Assembly: GCF_006542685.1 (NCBI RefSeq)
Contig: NZ_AP019736.1
Location: 1,336,001 to 1,400,000 of the forward strand
Length of the DNA stretch: 64,000 nt
Direction of reading: 5' to 3'
DNA from: Alistipes dispar
GTDB taxonomy: Bacteria; Bacteroidota; Bacteroidia; Bacteroidales; Rikenellaceae
Shown here in pieces: positions 8,303 through 17,185 of this stretch. Positions within the stretch are counted from its first letter, which is position 1. Every line of letters starts with the position of its first letter. The position numbers and the translations under genes are program-made. A model generated the notes under the pieces. It worked only from the letters and a program-made list of their open reading frames with translations, did no database searches and was not told the DNA's origin.

Positions 8303-9937
8303 ATGAAAAACATTCTCAAAATATCGGCCGCGGCGGCAGCCATGACCCTCGCGCTGAGCGGCTGTATCAAGGATGCCACGCCCACGCAGATCGCCACCGA
8401 GGACCAGGTGACGCTCGAGACGCTCGTCCGCGGCATCCCGGCGGCCCTCGTCATGTATAACTCGACCGGCTATGCGCAGGACGGCGCCGCATGGGACTTC
8501 TCGCTGCCGGCCATCCACCTGGCCACGGAGTCCATGACGGGCGATCTGGTCGTTACGGGCAACATCGGCTACGACTGGTTCACGCAGTGGGGAACCAACG
8601 TATCGCTCGGTTCGGATTACGCCGTGGGCGCGCTCACGTGGGACAACTACTACACGTGGATCATGATGGCCAACAACGTCATCAAGCAGATCGACGCCTC
8701 GGACTTCTCCTCGCTCGACGCCACGCAGCGCTCCTACCTGGGCTTCGCCTACACCTACCGGGCCATGTTCTACCTCGATCTGGTGCGTCTGTACGAATTC
8801 AAGGAGAACACGGTGACCGAAGCGCCCGAACTGCTGGGGCTGGGCGTGCCCGTCGTACTGCCCGAGACCACCGAGGCCGAGGCCAAGAACAACCCCCGCG
8901 CCAAGGTCGATGACATCTACGACAAGGTGATCTTCCCCGATCTGGACAACGCCGAGGAGCTGCTCGAGAACTACACCGCGCCCGACAAGTACACGATCAG
9001 CCTGGCGCTGGTTTACGGACTGAAGGCCCGGGCCTGGCTCGAGCGGGGCACGGCCAAGAACGACGCCGAGTCGTACCGCCAGGCCGCCGAGTACGCCCGG
9101 CAGGCCATCACCGCCAGCGGCTGCACGCCCCTGACGCAGGAGCAGTGGGAAGACCCCACGAACGGCTTCAACAGCGCCACGTCGAACGATGCCTGGATCT
9201 GGGGCCTCGCCCTGCCGAGCGAGAGCGTCGCCAACCTCTTCTGCTTCACCGTGCACATGAGCTGCGAAAACGACTGGGCTCCCTACCACGCCGGCCGCGG
9301 CATCAACCGGAACCTCTATTACAGCATCGACTCGCGCGACTTCCGCCGCCACTCGTGGCTCGACCCCGACCGCAGCTCCTACGCCTACAAGAGCTGCCGT
9401 CCCGACGCCGACACCTACTTCAAGGAGTCGCTGGCCGACTTCGCCAACATCAAGTTCCGCCCGGCGCAGGGCGCCTATGCCGACTACAAGGTGGGCGGCG
9501 CGGCCGACCATTGCTGCATGCGCGTCGAGGAGATGTACTTCATCGAGGCCGAGGCCACGGCGCAGGCCGGCGACCTGGCCGGCGGCATCCGCCTGCTCAA
9601 CGAGTTCATGACCTCCTACCGCATGATGAACGGCGCGACCTACGACTGCACGAGCAAGTCGGGAACGCTCGAAGGGTTCATCAACGAGCTGATGCTCCAG
9701 AAGCGCATCGAGTTCTGGGGCGAAGGCATCGTCATGTTCGACATGAAGCGGCTCGACATGTCCAGCAAGCGCGGTTACGTCGGGACCAACGCGCCCTCGT
9801 CGTACCGCCTCAACGTCGAGGGACGCGCTCCCTACTGGAATTTCGTAATCATCCGCTCCGAGACGCAGAACAACCCCGTCATCGCCACGCAGAACAACCC
9901 CGACCCGTCGGGACTGGTCGAGCCGTGGAAGGGCTGA
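8303..9937 (+). CDS. SusD/RagB-family substrate-binding lipoprotein
   Basis: 544 residues with a lipobox at Cys21. The sequence has the SusD layout: an N-terminal helical region after the Cys, TPR-like helices (YLGFAYTYRAMFYLDLVRLYEF; LALVYGLKARAWLERG), and a C-terminal domain with EMYFIEAEATAQAGDLAGG and LMLQKRIEFWGEG. It sits on the cell surface as the lid and binding partner of the SusC barrel encoded just before it. The 13-base gap implies co-transcription. What it binds cannot be read from the sequence. Confidence 0.92.
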   Translation: MKNILKISAAAAAMTLALSGCIKDATPTQIATEDQVTLETLVRGIPAALVMYNSTGYAQDGAAWDFSLPAIHLATESMTGDLVVTGNIGYDWFTQWGTNVSLGSDYAVGALTWDNYYTWIMMANNVIKQIDASDFSSLDATQRSYLGFAYTYRAMFYLDLVRLYEFKENTVTEAPELLGLGVPVVLPETTEAEAKNNPRAKVDDIYDKVIFPDLDNAEELLENYTAPDKYTISLALVYGLKARAWLERGTAKNDAESYRQAAEYARQAITASGCTPLTQEQWEDPTNGFNSATSNDAWIWGLALPSESVANLFCFTVHMSCENDWAPYHAGRGINRNLYYSIDSRDFRRHSWLDPDRSSYAYKSCRPDADTYFKESLADFANIKFRPAQGAYADYKVGGAADHCCMRVEEMYFIEAEATAQAGDLAGGIRLLNEFMTSYRMMNGATYDCTSKSGTLEGFINELMLQKRIEFWGEGIVMFDMKRLDMSSKRGYVGTNAPSSYRLNVEGRAPYWNFVIIRSETQNNPVIATQNNPDPSGLVEPWKG

Positions 9938-9980
9938 CCTGCTGCGCAAAAATGCTTACTAACATTTAAATCAGCGAATT

Positions 9981-12473
9981 GTGAAGACACTCAAATACAT
10001 CTTATGGGCATTCCTGGCGGCATTCGCGGCCGTCGGCTGCTCGGACGACCCGACCTACACGGCCGGCTCCGAGGAGGACCCGGATAACTACGGCGTCTAT
10101 TTCCCGACCCAGACTTCGCCGACGGAGGTGGAGCTGGATCCCGCGGAAGAGCCCGAGATCACCTACAAGGTCCGCCGCACCCGGTATCTCGACGCCATCA
10201 CGGTTCCGGTCGAGATCACGACCAGCGCGGAGGAGATTTTCGAAATCGAACCGATCGTCTTCGGTCCGGGCGAGGAGGAGACCGAATTCACCGTCTCCTT
10301 CCCCAACGCCAAGGAGGGCGAGACCTACACGTGCGACATCCGCATCGTAGATCCGCACTACATTTCGATCTACGGTCCCAGGGCGACGAGCCTTTCGTTC
10401 TCGGTGCTCCGCGCGGGCTGGGAGCTGGTGACCGAAGGGGAAGCGACCAAAGGCAAATGGCGCGACGAGGTGATCGGCGACATCTACTCGATGGACGTCT
10501 CGACGTTCAACCCCTACCCCGAAGTCGAGGTCGAAATCTACCAGCGCACGGACCTTCCGGGCTACTACCGCGTGAAGGTCTATAACAGCGCCCTCGTCAC
10601 GGCGCTGGTCGGCCAGCAGATGAACGTCCAGAGCCGCGACGTGTGGACGATCATCGACGCCCGCGACCCGAACAGGGTATTCCTGCCCTACCAATCGACC
10701 GGACTGACGCTCAACTCCGGCGACGGCGAGCTCAAATTCGCCTCCAACGTGGCCGAGAACTTCGTCATGGAGGAGTCGGCCGGACAGTACGGCACGCTCA
10801 AGGACGGCGTCATCACCTTCCCGGCGCAAAGCATCCTGCTCGAACTGGAGAAGGAAGCGGGATCGTTCTTCTACGGCAACCGGAACGGAATGCACCGCAT
10901 CCTGATGCCGGGCGTCGTGATTCCCGACTACACCGTGACGCTCGCCAAGAGCGAACCGAAGGAGGGCGTCGTGGAGATCGCGGCGACCTTCGCGGCGGAC
11001 GCCCGGGAGATGAAATACGCGGTGTTCGAAGGCGTGCTCGACGACGGACAGGCCAGCCTGACGGCTCAGGACATGGACAAGAACAAGGACAATCCGGACA
11101 CGTTCCAGGGTTCGATCACCGAATCCGGCACGATCCGCGTCGAGAACAGGCAGACGGGCAAATACACGCTCGTGGGCTGCATCTACGACGAGGAGGGCAC
11201 GATGCGCTCCTACGCCTTCGTATCGTTCGGCTACGTGGCCGCAGACGACGAAAAGCCGGTGATCCTCACGGTGGGTCTCGAGGCCACCAACGAATATGCG
11301 GGCCAGGGGCTGACATCGGACAACTCGGCGAAGTTCTACGCCTACGGCGAGGGAATCGAATCGGCCGTCTATGGACTGTTCCGCAGCAGTCGGCTCGAAG
11401 GCATCGACAAGAACGCGCTGCTGGACAGCCAGGGCACGCCCTTCACCGAGGAGCAGCTCGCCCAGCTCAACGACAAACACTTCAGCGTCATGCTGACCGG
11501 CCTGAACGGCGACAGCGAGTACACGCTGCTGATGCGCGCCAGCAACGGCTACATCAGCGAGATCAAGGAGGCCGCCTACAAGACCACGGGCACGTACAAC
11601 CCGGCCATGGAGGATTTCGTTTACGAAGACTTCCTCTCCGCCGAGGAGCAGCCTTCGGTCGAGAAGCTCAGATCGACGGCGTGGAACTACTACGCCATGG
11701 ACCTGATGGATTACTCCTCGGAACAGCCGATGCGCCGGAAGATCGGCACCGTGACGATGACCGACAACCCCGAGATCACCGCACAGGCGGGAGGCACGGT
11801 GCTGAACGTGGACGGCCTCTCGGGCATCGACTTCGAGAGCGGCGGTTCCGTATTCGGCTTCTACATCCCGGGCAACCAGACCTTCGACGGCTACAACGGC
11901 GTCCTGGCGCTCTACACCGACAAGGACCTCACGCCGGCCACCTACAAGGGAAAAAGCACGATCCTCGGTTTCACGCCGCTGGAATCGCCCACCTCCATCT
12001 ATTACGGTTACGGTCTGTTCGTGGGCGCCGTCGCCGACGGATACCTCTACTGCGTACCGTCGCCCGCAGGCGTGCAGCAGGGGCTTACGTTCAATTACTT
12101 CTTCACCGGAACGACCAGCGAGGTGTTCAGCATGATGACCGAGATGATGCTCGTCGATCCCGAAAAGGACCTCGGCGGAGAGCTCCCGAGCGCCGCATTG
12201 CAGCGCATCGCCGAACTGCGGCGACAGGCCGTGAAGGCTTTCGCCCCGCGGAACTGCGTCGAGCTGCCCGAGTTCAGCGGCGGCGCGGGCTGCACGGGCC
12301 CCGCGAAACCGGTTCTTCCGGGAAATCTCGCGGTGAACCCGATGCCGGCATCGGCTCCCTCCGTGAAGCGGGCCGACGCGGCGACGACCGCCGCAGGTCC
12401 GGCCGCCGGAGGCGCTTCGGCGCCGGGCGACTTCCGGAAAACGGGCGTGCGGGCCGAAAAAAGACTGAAATAA
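9981..12473 (+). CDS. Large surface lipoprotein following susD, unknown function
   Basis: 830 residues with a GTG start that gives a clean lipoprotein signal (Cys20 followed by SDD). Residues 30-140 look like a calx-beta or immunoglobulin-like fold (VYFPTQTSPTEVELDPAEE ... EEETEFTVSFPNA ... CDIRIVDPHY), as in many lipoproteins encoded after SusD. Later segments are beta-rich with no catalytic motif I recognise. The last 90 residues are Ala/Pro/Gly-rich and basic, ending EKRLK, much like the tail of the first lipoprotein in this locus. Position suggests the SusE/F role of binding substrate at the surface. Strong transcription termination follows immediately. Confidence 0.78.
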   Translation: MKTLKYILWAFLAAFAAVGCSDDPTYTAGSEEDPDNYGVYFPTQTSPTEVELDPAEEPEITYKVRRTRYLDAITVPVEITTSAEEIFEIEPIVFGPGEEETEFTVSFPNAKEGETYTCDIRIVDPHYISIYGPRATSLSFSVLRAGWELVTEGEATKGKWRDEVIGDIYSMDVSTFNPYPEVEVEIYQRTDLPGYYRVKVYNSALVTALVGQQMNVQSRDVWTIIDARDPNRVFLPYQSTGLTLNSGDGELKFASNVAENFVMEESAGQYGTLKDGVITFPAQSILLELEKEAGSFFYGNRNGMHRILMPGVVIPDYTVTLAKSEPKEGVVEIAATFAADAREMKYAVFEGVLDDGQASLTAQDMDKNKDNPDTFQGSITESGTIRVENRQTGKYTLVGCIYDEEGTMRSYAFVSFGYVAADDEKPVILTVGLEATNEYAGQGLTSDNSAKFYAYGEGIESAVYGLFRSSRLEGIDKNALLDSQGTPFTEEQLAQLNDKHFSVMLTGLNGDSEYTLLMRASNGYISEIKEAAYKTTGTYNPAMEDFVYEDFLSAEEQPSVEKLRSTAWNYYAMDLMDYSSEQPMRRKIGTVTMTDNPEITAQAGGTVLNVDGLSGIDFESGGSVFGFYIPGNQTFDGYNGVLALYTDKDLTPATYKGKSTILGFTPLESPTSIYYGYGLFVGAVADGYLYCVPSPAGVQQGLTFNYFFTGTTSEVFSMMTEMMLVDPEKDLGGELPSAALQRIAELRRQAVKAFAPRNCVELPEFSGGAGCTGPAKPVLPGNLAVNPMPASAPSVKRADAATTAAGPAAGGASAPGDFRKTGVRAEKRLK

Positions 12474-12479
12474 CCGTCC

Positions 12480-12525
12480 GGGAAGCGGCCGGAGGTTCGG
12501 CATGATGCCGGCCGCTTCCCTTTTT
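12480..12525 (+). terminator. Intrinsic terminator after the SusD-linked lipoprotein
   Basis: GGGAAGCGGCCGG (12480-12492) pairs perfectly with CCGGCCGCTTCCC (12508-12520) and is followed at once by TTTTT (12521-12525). It starts seven bases after the stop codon. It separates the transporter part of the locus from the protease gene. Confidence 0.85.
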
Positions 12526-12568
12526 CAGACGATAACGACATGCCGACCATTCTCAACAAAACAAGTAT

Positions 12569-14587
12569 ATGCAGAACACCAAGAAATTTCTGATCTTCGC
12601 ATCCCTGCTGTTCGCGGCCTGTACGTCCGATCCGCTCCAGGAGCCGGCAGGCACGGCCGGCGACGCCGGGGAAACGGCCGTCTCCAAGATCTGCAACACC
12701 TCCGCCCATGCGGCCCGGGGAACGCTGATCGCCAAATTCGACGACGAGGCCGTCCCCACCCTCGAGCAGGCCGCCGCGCAATACGCCGCGACGCGCAGCG
12801 GCGGCGCCATGACGCGCTCGGGCATCGCCCCGGTCGACGAGATTCTCGCCGACCTGCACGTCACCTCGCTCGAACGCGTCTTCCCCGACGCCGGGGAGCA
12901 CGAGGCGCGCACCCGCGCGGCCGGACTGCACAGGTGGTACGTCCTCGCATTCGACGAGGAGCAGGACCTCGACGAAGCGGCCCGCCGGCTCGCCGCCGTG
13001 GCCGAAATATCGAAGATCCAGTTCAGCGTCAAACGCCGGAAGGCCTTCGACGGCAAGGCCTATCCGTTCCGCGAGGAGCCTCGCGGCGCGACCCGCGGTC
13101 TGGTCCGGTCGGACTTCAACGACCCGAACCTCTTCTGGCAGTGGCACTACATCAACAACGCCGACCAGGCGGTGGCCACCACCGCGCTCGCCGGAGCCGA
13201 CATCAATGCGGCCGACGCCTGGAAACTCACCGGAGGCGACCGCCGGGTCATCGTGGCGATCGTGGACGAAGGGGTGAAATACACCCACCCCGACCTGGCG
13301 GCCAACATGTGGACCAACCCGAACCCCTCGAAAGAATACGACTATCAGGACATCCACGGCTGGAATTTCGCCGCCGACGCTCCGATCTCGTGGGACCGGG
13401 TCGAGACGCTGCCCAACGGCCAGAAGGACGGCGATTCGGGACACGGCACGCACGTCGCGGGCACGGTCGCCGCGGTCAATAACAACGGGCTCGGCGTAGC
13501 GGGCGTGGCCGGAGGCACGGGCAACGGCGACGGCGTGCAGATCATGTCGTGCCAGATCTTCTCCGGCTCCACGGACGCCACCGACCTCATCGTGAGCCGC
13601 GCGATCAAGTACGCCGCCGACCACGGAGCCTCGATCCTCCAGTGCTCCTACGGCTACGAAGGCGCGGGCATCCGGTCGGACCGCGAATACGAGAAATCGG
13701 CCCCGCTGGAGGTCGAGGCGATCCGGTACTTCCTCGCCCAGAGCAACTGCAAGGCGATGGACGGCGGCCTGGCCGTTTACTCGGCGGGCAACGAATCGAA
13801 GCCCTACTCCGACTACCCGGGCGGCTACCGCGACTGCATCTCCGTCACGTCGTTCTCGGCCGACGGACTGCCGGCCTACTACACCTGCTACGGTCCCGGC
13901 TGCAACATCGCGGCCCCGGGCGGCGAGACGGGCGGCCTGAGCGGCGGCGAGAAGGCCGGCGTGCTCTCGACGCTCTGTTCGGAGATCAGCGGAACGGACT
14001 ACGGCTACATGCAGGGAACCTCGATGGCCTGCCCGCACGTCTCGGGCGTCGCCGCGCTGGGCCTCTCCTATGCGCTGGCCAAAGGCAAGCACTACACGCG
14101 CGAGGAGTTCGTCTCGATGCTCCTCACCTCGGTGAACGACATCGACGCGCGGCTCGAGGGAACCAAGACCACGGGTGCGACGCTCAACCTGGAGGACTAC
14201 CGCGGCAAGATGGGCACGGGAACCGTGGACGCCTACCAGTTGCTCATGCAGATCGAGGGAACGCCCTGCCTGAAGGTCTCGACCGGCAGGCTGGAGCTCA
14301 TCACCCTCACGCAGCACTTCGGCGGATCGGCCCAGAACCTGACCTACCGGGGCGTGGAGATCGCCAAGGAGGACATGGAGAAGCTCGGCATGACGGCGGA
14401 GCCTGAAATGTACAACGGCCAGTTGATGATAAAATGCACGAAACCGGGTGTCGCACGCATCACCGTCAAGGCGGTCGGCGGCGGCAACCGCCCCGGCTCG
14501 GAGACGATCATGGGCGGCATCGAAATCTCCAAGGAATTCGCCGTCATCGCCCGGGAAACGGGAGCCGAAAACGGAGGTTGGTTATAA
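12569..14587 (+). CDS. Subtilisin-like (S8) serine protease lipoprotein
   Basis: 672 residues with a lipobox at Cys18. An N-terminal propeptide-like region of about 180 residues precedes the catalytic domain. The triad is intact: Asp233 in AIVDEGVKYTHPDL, His292 in SGHGTHVAGTVAAVNN, and Ser485 in GTSMACPHVSGVAALGL; the oxyanion Asn is probably in YSAGNES. About 100 residues after the catalytic domain form a small C-terminal beta domain. It cleaves peptide bonds outside the cytoplasm, anchored to the envelope by lipid. Placement behind SusC/SusD suggests it produces peptides for uptake. It has its own upstream region of about 95 bases after a strong terminator, so it may be transcribed separately. 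Confidence 0.92.
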   Translation: MQNTKKFLIFASLLFAACTSDPLQEPAGTAGDAGETAVSKICNTSAHAARGTLIAKFDDEAVPTLEQAAAQYAATRSGGAMTRSGIAPVDEILADLHVTSLERVFPDAGEHEARTRAAGLHRWYVLAFDEEQDLDEAARRLAAVAEISKIQFSVKRRKAFDGKAYPFREEPRGATRGLVRSDFNDPNLFWQWHYINNADQAVATTALAGADINAADAWKLTGGDRRVIVAIVDEGVKYTHPDLAANMWTNPNPSKEYDYQDIHGWNFAADAPISWDRVETLPNGQKDGDSGHGTHVAGTVAAVNNNGLGVAGVAGGTGNGDGVQIMSCQIFSGSTDATDLIVSRAIKYAADHGASILQCSYGYEGAGIRSDREYEKSAPLEVEAIRYFLAQSNCKAMDGGLAVYSAGNESKPYSDYPGGYRDCISVTSFSADGLPAYYTCYGPGCNIAAPGGETGGLSGGEKAGVLSTLCSEISGTDYGYMQGTSMACPHVSGVAALGLSYALAKGKHYTREEFVSMLLTSVNDIDARLEGTKTTGATLNLEDYRGKMGTGTVDAYQLLMQIEGTPCLKVSTGRLELITLTQHFGGSAQNLTYRGVEIAKEDMEKLGMTAEPEMYNGQLMIKCTKPGVARITVKAVGGGNRPGSETIMGGIEISKEFAVIARETGAENGGWL

Positions 14588-14613
14588 ACGACAGTAGCAC
14601 ACTAAAGAATCCA

Positions 14614-15081
14614 ATGAAAAAGCATATCTATTCCCTGTTTGCAGCCGCGCTGCTCGTATTCTGCGCCGGATGCTCGAACGACGACGACGGACCTGCCATC
14701 TCCGACAAAGGCGTGGTGGGCGAGTGGCATCTCACGTCGTGGAACCACGAAACGCCGGCCGATTTCGACGTCTATGTCCAATTCGGGGCCGACGGGAAAT
14801 TCGACATCTTCCAGAAGGTGGAGACTTCGGCCTACGTCCGGTATTCCGGCCGTTTCGCCGCGTCGGATTCGCGCCTTTCGGGCCGTTACAGCGACGGCGT
14901 GGCGTGGAGCACGGACTACACCTTCGAACTGAGCGACAACGGCGACACCCTGACGATGACCAGCGCCACGGAGGGCGCCGAAGTGAGCGTCTATACCAGA
15001 ACCCCCATTCCCGAGGAGGTGCTCGACGCTCCCCAGGTGCGTTCCGGCACGCTCCCCGACGGATTCCGGCGGATTCTGTAA
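14614..15081 (+). CDS. Small lipocalin-like lipoprotein
   Basis: 155 residues with a lipobox at Cys20 followed by SNDDDG. The mature part begins GVVGEWHLTSWN and has alternating beta strands ending in a Tyr/Thr-rich strand. This is the usual opening of Bacteroidota lipocalin-like proteins, which form a small beta barrel of unknown ligand. I start at the ATG giving MKKHIYSLF. It follows the protease by 26 bases and is followed by an intrinsic terminator, so the two probably form one transcript. An inhibitor or binding role is possible but unsupported. Confidence 0.75.
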   Translation: MKKHIYSLFAAALLVFCAGCSNDDDGPAISDKGVVGEWHLTSWNHETPADFDVYVQFGADGKFDIFQKVETSAYVRYSGRFAASDSRLSGRYSDGVAWSTDYTFELSDNGDTLTMTSATEGAEVSVYTRTPIPEEVLDAPQVRSGTLPDGFRRIL

Positions 15082-15105
15082 TCCGGAGCGATCCTCACTC
15101 AACCG

Positions 15106-15138
15106 AAAGACGGACTCTTAAAGAGTCCGTCTTTTTTT
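15106..15138 (+). terminator. Intrinsic terminator closing the protease operon
   Basis: AAAGACGGACTCTT (15106-15119) is the reverse complement of AAGAGTCCGTCTTT (15121-15134) and runs into a T tract ending at 15138. It ends the plus-strand locus. It also lies between convergent genes, with an A-run before the stem, so it could work from both sides. Confidence 0.88.
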
Positions 15139-15311
15139 CGAAAAATGCGGCCGGAAACCCACCGGAGAACAGGTCCGGAAGAAGCGAACCCCGGAAAGCG
15201 GGGAAAACACTCTCCGGAAAGCCCCCAAGAAACAGGAAAAACAACCCCTCCGGGAAGCGCACTCCGCCCGAAAAGCAAGGAAACGCCCCCGGGGACGGGA
15301 AGCGGGTCCGG

Positions 15312-15713
15312 CTACTCGTCCTCCCCGTCGTCGTAAAATACTTCGTCCATGAGCGTATCCAGCTCGCGCCGCTCCTTCTTGGTGGGGCGGCCCGTACCGC
15401 GGTCGCGGAAGACGAAGATCGTCTCGCGCGGCACGTCGAGCTTCGCCAGCTCCTCCTGCGGCGTGACGTCGAGGCAGTAATCCGGAACGTTTCTGGCCCC
15501 CTGGCGGCTCGACACCAGCCCGAGCACCTTGTACGAATAGGTCACCTGCCGTTTGCGCACGGCGATCAGGTCGCCGATCTTCACTTCGCGCGAGGGCTTG
15601 GCGAAGGAGCCGTTCACCGTCACCTTGTTGGTGCGGATGGCGTCCGCCGCATCGCTGCGGGTCTTGAAAACCCGCACGGCCCAAAGGTATTTGTCCAAAC
15701 GAATGTCGTCCAT
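15312..15713 (-). CDS. hslR: S4-domain RNA-binding protein, Hsp15-like
   Basis: 133 residues. The S4 RNA-binding domain spans about residues 3-65 (RLDKYLWAVRVFKTRSDAA, then VTVNGSFAKPSREVKIGD). The basic TGRPTKKERREL near the C-terminus is usual in the Hsp15 group. Hsp15 binds 50S subunits carrying stalled nascent chains, and related S4 proteins act in ribosome quality control. The C-terminus is acidic (YDDGEDE). It is the last minus-strand gene after ftsW with a 62-base gap, so it may be read from the cell-wall cluster. Confidence 0.85.
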   Translation of the reverse strand: MDDIRLDKYLWAVRVFKTRSDAADAIRTNKVTVNGSFAKPSREVKIGDLIAVRKRQVTYSYKVLGLVSSRQGARNVPDYCLDVTPQEELAKLDVPRETIFVFRDRGTGRPTKKERRELDTLMDEVFYDDGEDE

Positions 15714-15775
15714 AACCGAAAACTATGCGATCTCAATTTCCGTTGTCTGCCGGGTTGCCGCCGTCCGCGGACCCG

Positions 15776-17185
15776 TTACCGCTCGTAGAGCGTCTCGGCG
15801 CGGGGTCTGTCGTGCGACTGCTCGTCGTTTTGACGGCTGACGCTCAGGATCATCCCCAGCGCGATGGTCGTGAAGAGGGTCGAGGAGCCGCCGCGCGAGA
15901 TGAGCGGCAGGGTCTGGCCCGTCTCGGGAATCAGATTCACCGTCACCATGACGTGCAGCAGCGCCTGGCAGGTGATGAGCAGCGCCAGCCCCAGCACCAG
16001 CAGCCCCGGAAAGGCCGTGCCGCAGCGCCGGAAGATCTCGATGGCGCGGAAGAAAATCCACAGGTAGAGCATCAGCAGCACCACGGCCAGCAGCAGCCCG
16101 TACTCCTCGACGAAGAAGGCATAGGCGTAGTCGCTCTCGGGGTGGATCATCTCCACGCGCATGGCGCTCTGTCCGGCCCCTTCGCCCAAGATTCCGCCGT
16201 TGTGAATGGCGATCATCGAACGTTCGGTGTCCGTGAGGTGCTCGATCGGCTTATCGACCTGCGACGAGGTCCAGAGGTGAATCCACGTCGAGACGCGCCC
16301 TTCGGCCGTCTCGCTGCGTCCGAGGTTGAGCGTCATGACCACCGCGATGGCCGCGACGCCCCATCCCACGAGCTTCATCAGCTCGCCGAAACGCACCCGT
16401 CCGATGAGCATCATCACCCAAGAGGCCATGGCCACCAGCACGGCCGACGAGGTGTGCGCCGGGAAGATCACCAGACACGACACCGCGACGGGCATGAGAA
16501 TCGGCCATGTCCCCTCGCGCCAGATTTTCCGCTGCGCGGGCGACGAGCGCCAGGTCCAGAACCGCCACGTGGGGACGATGCGGATCTTGTCGATCTTCGA
16601 CTGCCTCCCGGCCAGCTGCTGCGCGAGGAACAGCACCGTGGCGACCTTCAGCGCCTCCGACGGCTGGAACTGGAAGGGCCCGAGCGGAATCCAGCGCGCT
16701 GCGCCGTTGGTCGTCGAGCCGATGAAATAGACGGCGACGGTCAGCAGCACCGAGAGGAAATAGACGGGGCGGGCGAAGTAGTTGTAGATGCGGCAGTTGA
16801 TCTTCTGCACGGCGAACATCACCACGAGGCTCGCCGCGAGGATCATCAGCTGCTGGCGCAGGAAGTGCGCCGTCGTGCGGGCCGTGTGCGCGTCGTAGGC
16901 CATCTTGGCCGTCGAGGAATAGACCACCAGCACGGAGATCACCGCCAGCGCGGCGACGATGATCCACAGCACGCGGTCGCCCGTGAAGAGGTCGAGCCGC
17001 GCCGCACCTCCGCCGGCCGCACCGGTATCGTCCGCAGCGGGTCCGGAGTCGCCCGCAGCACCGCGGCGCCCTCCCGGCGGCGTCTCCGCCGGGGCGCCCC
17101 GGCGGCGCGGCGCGGCATCGCGGGCCGTTTCCGCCGCCGTCCGTTCGTCGTATCCGTATTCCTCCCGCTCCATGTCGTCAGGCAT
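15776..17185 (-). CDS. ftsW: FtsW, SEDS peptidoglycan polymerase of the divisome
   Basis: 469 residues with about ten membrane segments from residue 72 on. SEDS landmarks include GAARWIPLGPFQFQPSE and, near the end, ISRGGSSTLFTTIALGMILS. It polymerises lipid II into septal glycan together with the class B PBP encoded in the same cluster. Its place directly after murD favours FtsW over RodA, and its start overlaps the end of murD by eight bases. The first 70 residues are a cytoplasmic, Ala/Gly/Pro/Arg-rich, apparently disordered tail (several RRR/GGRRG clusters), longer than in most FtsW proteins. Confidence 0.9.
   Translation of the reverse strand: MPDDMEREEYGYDERTAAETARDAAPRRRGAPAETPPGGRRGAAGDSGPAADDTGAAGGGAARLDLFTGDRVLWIIVAALAVISVLVVYSSTAKMAYDAHTARTTAHFLRQQLMILAASLVVMFAVQKINCRIYNYFARPVYFLSVLLTVAVYFIGSTTNGAARWIPLGPFQFQPSEALKVATVLFLAQQLAGRQSKIDKIRIVPTWRFWTWRSSPAQRKIWREGTWPILMPVAVSCLVIFPAHTSSAVLVAMASWVMMLIGRVRFGELMKLVGWGVAAIAVVMTLNLGRSETAEGRVSTWIHLWTSSQVDKPIEHLTDTERSMIAIHNGGILGEGAGQSAMRVEMIHPESDYAYAFFVEEYGLLLAVVLLMLYLWIFFRAIEIFRRCGTAFPGLLVLGLALLITCQALLHVMVTVNLIPETGQTLPLISRGGSSTLFTTIALGMILSVSRQNDEQSHDRPRAETLYER

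Noticed and set aside
4930..8454. Very long minus-strand open frame (over 1100 codons) opposite susC
   Set aside because: It is antisense to an unmistakable TonB-dependent transporter. Its product is Val/Arg/Gly/Ala/His-rich with no domain, as expected from GC-rich codon use.
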